Assembly (NCBI GenBank): GCA_914767715.1 | Contig: OU612072.1 | Location: 1,488,001 to 1,552,000, forward strand | Length of the DNA: 64,000 nt | From: Membranipora membranacea | Taxonomy: Eukaryota > Bryozoa > Gymnolaemata > Cheilostomatida > Membraniporidae | Direction of reading: 5' to 3' | Shown: positions 27,073 to 37,600 of the stretch, piece after piece | Position numbering within the stretch: position 1 is the first letter of the stretch | Layout: the number at the start of each line of letters is the position of its first letter | Translations under genes and position numbers: made by a program | Notes under the pieces: model-generated | What the model saw: the letters and a program-made list of their open reading frames with translations, nothing else | What the model was told of the DNA's origin: nothing | The model's database searches: none

Positions 27073-27210
27073 GCACAGGACCATTTCCAGTTTGCAGAAA
27101 AGTTCCAGCTATAATATTTTAAGGGAAAACGACACCGGTTTTGGTGTGTTTTATATCTGAAGACGCTTTTTCATGTTGTTTTCATATCAAAAATAATTAT
27201 TGGATATTGC

Positions 27211-27855
27211 CATAGACTTAATATACTACCTAGACAGGACAATGCTTATGCTTCACTGATCATAATGTGTCCCACTTAAATAGCACAACATGACGTAATT
27301 AGTTTGTGCTGTGAGGCATAGTTTACTATATACCATTCAATGAAATAATGTGAAAAATCAAGGGACGCCGCGCATGATATCAGCTCTTGTCCGGCCCCTA
27401 ATTATTTAAACACAGAGAAAATTTGTGAGTTTGTGTAAAAGACCGTTCCGCACGAGATGGTATAAAAATTGACTCCTTAGGCGAATCTAGAGCGAGAACA
27501 GACCTGATAAGTTACAATCATTAGCCAATAAATACTGAAACAAATACAGCCATCTACCACTACTATTCAAATGCACAGAATACCCACAACACAGTATCAC
27601 AAATATTTTGTTGGATGAGCCAGATCAAAGCACCACCACCATCATCATAGATTTTTGCATAAATATTCCTAGTCATGACTGAGCACAACCTGCTCAGCTT
27701 GGATTCCTTGTTACAAGTTTTTACTGCAATTTTTTTTGTCGCTTCATGAGGAAGAATAGATCTGTGCTGGAAATTGAGTATGCCAACTCCAGGTATGTAT
27801 GTATGTATCATGAAGCTAGGGTACGTGGCACATATATATATATATTAAGTCTATG
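27211..27855. repeat. left inverted arm of the P-like element
   Basis: This 645-bp arm starts CATAGACTTA and ends TAAGTCTATG, so by itself it has the ends of a complete element. Its inverted partner is 29735-30381. The 249-base open frame on its minus strand (27563-27811) is part of the repeat and recurs in the other arm with stops. Confidence 0.85.
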
Positions 27856-28214
27856 GTCATCTCTCATCAATGAAATAATATAGTAAATCAAGGCACGCAG
27901 GGTATAATACCAGCCAAATTATATTAGATCTGTTTTAATTTATGAGATACAAATTATCAAAACAAATACAGCCCTGTACTGAAACAGAAGATGAAAGATA
28001 CTATGTAAACAAAGTGGTTACTGGTTTTAATATTCATACTTCGTTGAGATTATTTATTTATATAACGTGAACCTGCGCCCTGCAGCCTGCTGTCTCATCT
28101 TCACAAGTAAGCCCAGCTGCAATTTTACTATCATCAGTTGCGAGATACAAGGCAAACATAGAAGTTCTGGATATAATACCCACGCCGCTCAGTTTATAGG
28201 AAAACTATTTTTAA

Positions 28215-29157
28215 ATGAGCCTACAGCCTGCTACCTCGTCTTCACAAGATGATAATCTGGCTGCCTCATCTTCACAAGATGATAATTTTGCTGCCTCATC
28301 TTCACAAGATGAAAATCCTGCTGCTACCACTTCACAAGATGATAAAGTAAGAAACAGCCCAGTGGTGGCTCTCATGTATGCATTGTCATATTTCCGTCTT
28401 TATTGGATTGAATTTTTTGGCATAATTTCTGCTTGTCCCATCCATCTAAGATCTAAATCAATTAAATATTGTCATATAGTAATACCCACATCCTTCTATA
28501 CATGCACATAAATTTAAGGCTATAGACATAGTAAATAATAATCGATGGGTGTGATAAAATTTGAATGTAAGAAAAAAAAGGTGGAACGATAGTGATGGGG
28601 CGGGGGGGGGGGGGGGGGGGGGGGGAAACTATTTGAGATGACAATTCTGATTTACTCCCGAAATATCTAACTCAGAACTGGCACAGCAGTCAAAAAGTGT
28701 GAGTAGACTTAATCGGTGATCTCGCAAATCTTTCTTGGCCATGCTGATGCTCCTATGAAATTGATTTGACAATTTCTGTTTATCATATCAAAAGCTGTAG
28801 TTTAATGATAATTATTTGTATATGTTATCATTTGTGATGCTTTTAAAAAAGTCATCTAGAAACTGGTGTGCTGCCTACGGCTGTGGAAATACCCCGGCAG
28901 GAAATCCTAATTTAAGCTTCCACGCCTTCCCCAGAAATTACGAGGAGAGACTAAAGGTATGGGTTTCGGCCGTTAAACGCAAATATGCTGTTCTATGTAG
29001 CGAACATTTGAAACGAGATACATTTAGAAGGCCTCCTGGTGTGGGTGGGAGAGCTTTGCTCAAAAAGGATGCTATCCCAACAATTTTCCAATCCTTCCAA
29101 CACTATCTACAAACCCCTAAAAGTGAAGAGATATACACTGGTCAGAATACACCATGA
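28215..29157 (+). CDS. THAP-domain protein of the P-like element, 162 aa model
   Basis: Two exons in phase 0: 28215-28346 (ending at a GTAAGA donor) and 28801-29157. Exon 1 encodes four degenerate 10-residue repeats of the form ASSSQDDNLA, from a 30-bp tandem repeat. Exon 2 encodes a THAP zinc-finger DNA-binding domain: CAAYGC (C-x4-C), LSFHAFPRN, KVWVSAVKR with the conserved W, LCSEHL (C-x2-H), then DAIPTIF, the usual AVPTIF box. The spacing between the W and the CSEH pair is shorter than usual, by perhaps six to eight residues. The protein ends 18 residues after the box, with no coiled coil or RNase H-like core, so it could bind transposon ends but not cut DNA. The splice junction is a prediction; the THAP exon is secure, but whether it is still expressed is unknown. 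Confidence 0.65.
28602..28625. repeat. G homopolymer, 24 bases
   Basis: An uninterrupted run of 24 G inside the P-like element, between the two exons of its THAP gene. Length in an assembly is unreliable. Confidence 0.9.
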
Positions 29158-29734
29158 AACAACCAAACTCGCAGCAAACACTGACAATAAGCGCTCCAAA
29201 CTGAGCAGGCTTATTGTGTTCAGTGACTCAGTCATATCTAATTTTCAGCGATCGCTGATAGTGATAGTGTCTCGTTTGGAAATTTTGCAGCAATCACCGA
29301 TAGTGGTAGTTTTCTAGTCTTTGACCCATCCGCAAAATTCAGTATAATCCCACAGTATATATTTTTTTTGATAAGTAGGTGTAAGAAGTGGTTAGCTTAC
29401 ATTGCTCTACTAATTTGATTAATTTTAACGTATACTGCAACCAGTCATATCTAACTTTGCAATGCTCGCTGATAGTGGTAGTATTTTTAATTTTTGTCGT
29501 GCCCACAACAGCAATAGTGGTAGCCGTTAGCCTTGGTCGTGCCCTCATAAATTAGTATAATCCCGCAGTAACAGCCCTCTGTTTTGTCATGTAGTGATAA
29601 AAGTGGTTAAGTACAGGGCTGTATTTGTTTTGATAATTTTTATCTCATAAATTAAAACAGATCTAATATAATTTGGCTGGTATTATACCCTGCGTGTCTT
29701 GATTTACTATATTATTTCATGGATGAGAGATTAC

Positions 29735-30381
29735 CAAAGACTTTATATATATATATATATATGTCACTTACCCTAGCTTCATCATACATACATATCTGGA
29801 GTTGGCATACTCAATTTACAGCACAGATCTATTCTTCCTCATGAAGCGACAATAAAATTTGCAGTAAAATCTTTTAACAAGGAATCCAAGCTGAGCAGGT
29901 TGTGCTCAGTCATGACTAGGAATATTTATGCAAAAATCTATGATGATGGTGGTGGTGCTTTGATCTGGCTCATCCAACAAAATATTTGTGATACTGTGTT
30001 GTGGGTATTCTGTGCATTTAAATAGTAGTGGTAGAAGTGTTAAGAGTAGACGGCTGTATTTGTTTCAATATTTATTGGCTAATGATTGTAACTTATCAGG
30101 TCTGTTCTCGCTTTGGATTCGCCTAAGGAGTCAATTTTTTATACCATCTCGTGCGGAAAGGTCTTTTACATAAACTCACAAATTTTCTCTGTGTTTAAAT
30201 AATTATGGGCCGGACAAGAGCTGATATCATGCGCGGCGTCCCTTGATTCTTCACATTATTTCATTGAATGGTATATAGTAAACTATGGCTCACAGCACAA
30301 ACTAATTACGTCATGTCGTGCTATTTAAGTGGGACAGTATTGAATGCTATTGGCCTGTCTAGGTAGTATATTAAGTCTATG
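29735..30381. repeat. right inverted arm of the P-like element
   Basis: Inverted copy of 27211-27855, diverged by several per cent with small indels; the inner end is decayed (CAAAGACTTT rather than CATAGACTTA). Confidence 0.85.
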
Positions 30382-30389
30382 GATATTGC

Positions 30390-31616
30390 TTCTAAAGTCT
30401 TTGCTTCGATCTATGCAGGCATGTTTGGAACTGAGTAAGGCTCTTTGCTTGAACTGTGGTTCTTTCTGTATTGTTTGTCGGGTAATAAATTATTTCAATT
30501 CAGGTCAGCAATTGCAAGTTCAGCAATAGCAGGTTCAGTATTTCTGTTTCACGCGCACTCTAATCGACTGGCCTGTATACACATTGTTGGATATACCTGA
30601 CATTTACCCGATTTGGCCTATCTGTTCCATACCTAGCGCTGAGGACACATGTACTAAGAACCCAAACTCTGTTGGCGTTGTAAAGGTCACAAAGATATTT
30701 GTGTTTCTACAATGAGTTCAGCCAAATACAAAATGTGGTTTTTTACGTGGCTCATTCCCCACCAACCACCACCACCACCAGCTGCATGAGTAACCAGTGA
30801 ATAGAATTAGGTGATGCGAGCTTCTTCAGTGCAAACCCAGAAACTTATAGTTGGAAGTAATGCACACTTAGGTCATGAGCAAACAACCCTGGTTATCAAC
30901 AAACATGCACTGAATTTCAATACCATGATCATAAGGAGTAAAATACATAATTTACTAACATTTCAATTCCTACCCTACATGGGATGGAAATTCATACCAT
31001 CTAGGGAACTTAGTAATTTCCTCCGATGATATTGTTTGCGAGCATTTAGTAATATTTTGATCCATTGATCTTTGCTGAGCCTGATATACCAAGTCTACAT
31101 TCTAATATACCTATACACTTTGTGTTCTATCATCCCTATTGATTTTTTACCCAAGTGCAGTTTTATAAATGAAAACAAAACACTCCCTCTTAAACTAACA
31201 TGACCTCAACATACTGCTGCTGCTGCCATGCTGCTGTCTTCTGACTCGATCAATTATTGAACAGAATCTCAGACATTTCTGCTGAGACTGAGGTGAGAAT
31301 TCTGTGAACTTCATTACAAGTAAGTTTACTTTACTCTACATTTGTAAACATTTTGAATCCATCACCGTTACGTGTCAGGTCCAATAGCCGGCTGCTGTTG
31401 ACACTCTGGATTGTTTGTATTAGCATTGAAACAACAGGAAATTTCAAGTTTCGCTTGTAAAAGGACAGCAGGAAATGTCTCATTTGACTGCCCGTTGAAG
31501 AGAATGAAATACAAAATCGTAGAGTCGAGTGTATCCGACACTGTGGTGGTCGATTTTGTGATACATTTGGTTCATCTCTCTACCAATGTACAAGTTGGTG
31601 TAACCTAAAGCTGCCA
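30390..31616. other. intergenic, upstream of the Stum-like gene
   Basis: No exon supported. It should hold the promoter and 5' UTR of the plus-strand Stum-like gene, but no core promoter element stands out. Confidence 0.45.
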
Positions 31617-34600
31617 ATGGACCATACAGGAAAGAAATCCAACCTGACAAGAAAATATCTAGACAGTAAGTTCTTGTTTTACCAGCAGCCGTAATAATGT
31701 ACACAGGATCCCCTAACGTTTCAGAGCTTGAACATTGGCCCAGGACGTGGCATTCAATACTGTTTATGTAACCTAATGCTGTGAAGGGCAATCCTGCCGA
31801 AGTTCAAATGGTCACATGGACTAAGAGATTGTGTGATGATATTGTATATTTAACAGGACAAGCTCGGCGTAAGCTGAGATCTCGTGGTTCTGTTACCTCC
31901 TGTAGTTCTGAGAGCTATGCTTCCGTTAGTCTATCTATCATCAGGGCTTACAGGTAAGTCCTTAAACAGTGTATATTAGCTGATTAAGGCTTATAGGTAA
32001 GTCCTTAAACAGTGTATATCAGCTGATTAAGGCTTACAGGTAAGTCCTTAAACAGTGTATATCAGCTGATTAAGGCTTACAGGTAAGTCCTTACACAGTG
32101 TATATCAGCTGATTAAGGCTTACAGGTAAGTCCTTAAACAGTGTATATCAACTGATTAAGGCTTACAGGTAAGTCCACATACAAGGTATATCTGATTTGC
32201 ATCCAAATTAGGTAACTGAGTTGCATCAAATTGGAAAAGAAATATTTGATCAGCGTGAATTTCATATATTGGCACTTGTATTCTCGACGAATGAATTCAA
32301 ATAATAAAGAAGGTGTGGTGCCTAAACATAAGGCTAAGTTGAGGTGGATCTGGATGGTTTTAAGTTTTTGTGTCAATGACGCAGGAGGATATGTATTATT
32401 ATAACCGAAGATACATGATGACCACTGCCATGACGTGTTCATTGTTCTTCTATGGGGGTAAGGATGGCTAAAACTTGAGTAGGAAGACACAATTTTATTG
32501 GCAACGGTTCAAATAAACATGATCATAAACATATCAAAGCGTCCTTTTCTTCAAACAAAAAGTGCATTTGAGTTATTTTTATACATTTTTTCTTGAACGG
32601 GACTATTTGTAACTAGTACTCTAACAAGGTTTTGCTGTCTGAGAAAAATTGGAAGTTTTATTAATCACCTGTGTCCACAAATAGCTTCAGGGACTTTAGA
32701 ATAAAGTAGATAGAATTCACATCCATATAATGATGTAGATAATGCTGTTGCTAGGTTCTGTTATTTCCGACAAGTTTACCTAATTTCCTGTTCTTAATAC
32801 AATCTGAATATGGTCCTTACTTGGCAGTATTGAACTTTGGCTTACCTGATGACAAAGATTAGATGTCAGGGAATATTGATCAGCAGTGGCTCGTAACCTG
32901 CTGCTCTATTTTTGTCAGTATTTACATTAGGTGCTGCCACCATCAACAAGTAAACATCACAGTACACTTTATATAATCTGAATGATGCTAGCATAAAATC
33001 AAATTACATGGAATTGAGGAAGCAATACAGGATAATGACTATAAATATGAATATGAATTGTAAATATTATTAAAGAATGTCTAGTAATACTCATCAAATA
33101 ACAGAGAAATATGAGCCAGGCAGCAGATCTATTTTTAGCTGCCGTGTTGGCTCTTGTTTTAATTGTAGACATAATATGCATTTTGTAAATAAATGATTGG
33201 TGATATAAAGTTTTGATAAATTGATGATTTTATCTTCTGCTTCAGAGCCGTAGCAATGGAGGAGAGTGAAAGTCATCACACATTAACTGGTGGAGAGGAT
33301 AATCATGTGAAGACACCTGCTGATACTAGTCAGGCTGATGTGACAGGTACTCATTCTACAGGTAAGCACAGTGGTGAGATTATGATGACATCATTTGAAT
33401 CAAAATGATGGATGGTATGATTGAGATGAAATTTGCTTCATGGCGCTCTTCGGAGGGTATTTCCCATCTTTATCATGCACTAGAACTGCTAGACAACTGT
33501 TACAGTGAAATATCTTAATTATAATTCAGAGTTAAGAGGCGAAGACATCTTTGTTCGGAGCTTGTATTTCAGCCCTAAAGAAAGATTTGAAGATTGTGTT
33601 CCAAAAACGAATTATGAGAGTAGAGTGAAAGATGCCAGAAACCGCCCTGGACGAAGGCTTTCCTGTGCTATATTTTTATGAGTGCATGCCACTGGACCGT
33701 CTACATGAAAAGGTCACTTTTCTCTCATTTAGAAAACCAGAACGGATCAAATTTGAATTATCCTAAGATTGCACACTTGCTCCCTGTACTATCAAAAGAC
33801 AAAAGTGAAGTCAAACCAGAAAACATGAGGAGGAATTCATCGGAGACACCAGCAGAGGAGACTGCTGTGGAGATCTCTACCAGCGTACAACAGAGCAGGT
33901 AAACTTTGTATGCTCATGGCAGGCTTATACATTTCTCTCCGATATTGTTTAGTTGCTGTTTTACCTAGCTACCTAAGTCTAATGGACACTAACCAAGGAA
34001 GGGTGTAGGCCACATGACAGAGGCAGTTCTTCTTTTTTTTCCGTTGACTTTCAACTAAAACAAAAGGGGTATTTCTGCAAAAGTTTATCGATGAGAAATG
34101 TTCAAAACTAGTAGCTCATATGAGGGAGTTAAGGTATTGATCTAGAATCAATTTCCAAGAATTATTATGTCAAACTCATGTGTTATTGTATTTTGGGGAC
34201 TCATTTGACTGCAAGTGAGGAATTGAGGCAGTCTACATTAGACACTCATTTTGTGTTTTTGATGACGGAATGCCACAAAGCCTCACATGAAGCTAATGTA
34301 ATCATTGACCTGATCTCAGTATTCATTAAAGTTACATTGTGGAATACCAAGTTATCCGCCCGATTGAAAAACTGTATTCAGAAAGAGGCTCTCAGGCTTA
34401 TGGCTTTTATATCACAATGAATTTTCTTGCTATTGGTGACTCTGACTCTCAAGATAGGATGATACTCCTCAGCCTGCTCCTAAATCAAGTTTAATCCAAT
34501 TGCCTGCATTCCAGTTGCTCCCATCCACTGGTCACACCGCGGGGAGAGGACAATTACCGCAAAATGGTAATTAATTCTTGGTTCCTTTGCCTGCGTCGTG

Positions 34601-37600
34601 ACCAGTGGATCGTGAGAAACTCAAAGTGCAGGCTAATGGACCAAACTTGGTATAGGCTGCTCCTGCTGTCCAAGTCAAGTCCCAGAGCAGATAATATTAA
34701 TGTTGTTCATAATATTTGGAGTTATGGCCTCATTTTGCAATATAGGGCAACTTCAAACATAAATTCAAAAGAAACCTATTTTGTTCTCAGTCAGTCCAAG
34801 TCGCCACAAGCTTCTAAGGAAGGTTCAGCTGCTGACCACAAGATAACAAACAGTTCTGAGATTATCCCTGAAGTTTCTAACAGCCCTAACGGTGATGACT
34901 CATCAGAGGAGGGTAACGATTATAGTGATAGTGACTTTGAGGAGGAGGAGGAGGAGGAGGAGGAGGAGGAGACTGATGGTGATGATGAGGAATTTGGTGA
35001 GTTTCCCTATATGGAAATAGATTGTCAAGTAACAGGACAGGGAATTAAGAGTAGATAAAGAAGATAAATTTCCTTTTTTTTACTTCGACCAGGAGCAAAT
35101 TTGCTGTGTATACTCATTGTTAATGAAGTTATGAGTCGTGTATTTTGCAAGGATAAAGTTTTCAGTTTTTTGAAACAATGAGAAAGGCTAATTAACTTTC
35201 CTGTCACCGGTTGGCTGAATTCTGAGCTATAGTTAATGCCATAGGATTGTTTTTGTCTGAAAGTGTAGAATGTCTACAAGGACTTTATCTCCGTAGCTAT
35301 ATATCCCTCATCAGATAATGATATAGGTTTGATGTTCGGCCAGCTTCATCTTCAGATTTAATTTGAGCTTCAAGAGACTGAATTATATATGCCTGTCCGT
35401 CCCTGAAAAGTTCAATGTGTGCTGCAGCCATGTAAGGCTGTCAACAACTCTGGCAGTATATTCGGAAATTATTCATACAGGCTTGTTGTTAGGAGCTCCG
35501 ATGTATTTTATATAATCTGCCGCTCTGTTTAATAACTTCCTATTCGTCAATTGTTTATGAGGGGAACTGAAGAGTAAGTCAATATTCTCAGACTGAAGAT
35601 CCATTTTATTAAACTTATACTCGTATAATATGAGGCAATCAATGCCAATAAACTTTGCCTGAATGAGACCTTTGAATTATTTAAAAAACAATTATTGAAT
35701 TTATGGTATCAGTATTTCTATGTATTATTACTATAAACTTTAGAGTTATTGGTGTGTTTTACAGCGAAGAGTCGAGATGCTGCTAACAAATCGACTAAAC
35801 AGCCAAGAAAGGTAGCTGCAGTAACTCCGCTTTACACAGAAGAGAGACAAGAAACTGAACCAGCCGAGGTACCAGTACCACATCAATCTCAAGGGAAACG
35901 AATACCTTCTCCTCCTAAGTCTGCAAAGCGAGATAGAAGATCAACTAAATCAGCTAAGCAGTCAGGTAACATGTCCGCTCTCCTAGGTGAGAAGTCTGAG
36001 GAGCGTACAGAGATGTCAGCGGATAGTCAGCAGCTACCAGAGGACAAGAAGAGTATCATACAGGAGACTAGAGTGGATAACAATACAGATCAGAAGATAC
36101 TGTAAGTATATAATGGATTGATGAGATCACATTCAAGGCTGTCTGTACCTTGTACAGGAAGCATGTAGGGCTGTCAATATTGGTAATCGATGTCATCCGT
36201 GGATGTCTGTTGGGGGAAAGCGTGGATGGTTTTCTTTTCTTGAAAATTACCCTGTTATCAGTAATAACAGAAAATTGATCACAGCAACTATGGGCAAGGC
36301 TATTTCTAAGTAACCATAGGAAGAGTCGGTTGGTATTGTTGGCTAAACAATGTACACTTTCCACTAGACACTAGACATAAGTGTTCGAACAGAAAAAGAA
36401 ATATAGATTTTTGTTTCATAAAATATCAGAATTTTGGCAGTGAAACTGATTGGTCAAGAAAACATGATGTGCATGTACAAAACTTAGTCCTGCTCCGATA
36501 ATATGAAATGATCTGGTATGATTTGTAGAAAGCCTTAATCATGTATAAGACTGATAATCATACCCAGATAGACGGTGCTGTGTCACAACTCACATGGCTG
36601 ATTGATTTTTGCCCATAACACTGAATGTGGAAGTATATAATCAGCTATTTTATTAGTAATTCCCAGGGCATATTAGCTTAGACCCTTGTGCTATCCTAAT
36701 ATTATATATCAATTGACCATTGAAAACAATTTGTAATTTTTTGTTGAGACCTTTGTGTCATGTCCTGTGCATCACTGATATTAGGTTACTTATGTGATAT
36801 ATTATGGCAAAAAACAACATCATTAGAATGTTTCGGCACATTAGAATCTTTCATATACCACACTCTCATATACCACACTCTCATATACCACACTCTCATA
36901 TACCACACTCTCATACACCACACTCTCATATACCACACTCTCATATACCACACTCTCATATACCACACTCTCATACACCACACTCTCATATACCACACTC
37001 TCATTTACCACACTCTCATACACCACACTCTCATATACCACACTCTCATATACCACACTCTCATATACCACACTCGATCATTTGAAATAAATAGTATCAA
37101 TTTCGTAGGACTCAGTAGAATTATTTATTTTTCTAAATACCCAAACGATGTTTTTCGGTCATGCGCATCAAAACTCCAAAGAAGCCCGCTGGATAAGCAT
37201 TAATACTTTTCAGGTTAGGCTTGTTGAATGTTTTTAGAGATCGAAGCAAATACTGAACCTAAAACATGCAATGTCTGTACAACCCGCTCAATCTCTTTTT
37301 TTACAGGTCTGTACCTAAACCAGTAGCGAATGGGAATGTACTTCATATAACAGATGATAAACCCTCACCTGATGAGAACAAGGTAGGTTACTATGACCTG
37401 TCACCTAGGGGCACCGACATTGACCTATCACCTCAAGGTACTGACTATATCCTGTCATCTGGGGGGGGGGGGGGGGGGGGACTGAATATGAACTGCTACT
37501 TCAGGGCACTGACTCTATCCTGTCACATGAGCTCTTTGCTGCTCGTTAGTTGTGATCATTTAGTTGTGCTTTCGTTTCTCAAGGGATTATAGTTTTTATG

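Larger units (their letters stand above)
27211..30381. mobile_element. P-element-like transposon with THAP gene and long inverted arms, 3171 bp
   Basis: Termini CATAGACTTAATATACTACC and its inverted complement bound the element, with a perfect 8-bp target duplication GATATTGC at 27203-27210 and 30382-30389. An 8-bp duplication together with an internal THAP domain is the hallmark of P elements; Kolobok elements also carry THAP but use TTAA. The inverted arms are unusually long: 27211-27855 pairs with 29735-30381, and weaker pairing continues to about 28015 and 29585. Between them lie the THAP gene, a 24-base G run and two diverged copies of a GCTGATAGTGGTAGT-containing segment (about 29245-29350 and 29450-29570). 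No catalytic RNase H-like transposase domain is visible, so it is non-autonomous or a decayed relative. Confidence 0.85.

Noticed and set aside
27563-27811. 82-aa minus-strand open frame in the left arm
   Set aside because: It is part of the inverted arm; the mirror copy near 29780-30030 carries changes that break it, so there is no sign of selection for protein.
28462-28644. Proline-rich open frame
   Set aside because: The proline run is the complement of the 24-G homopolymer.
36760-37203. Pentapeptide-repeat proteins (IYHTL, SHIPH, YESVV) on both strands
   Set aside because: All come from the 15-bp intronic minisatellite; being open on both strands shows a repeat effect, not coding.
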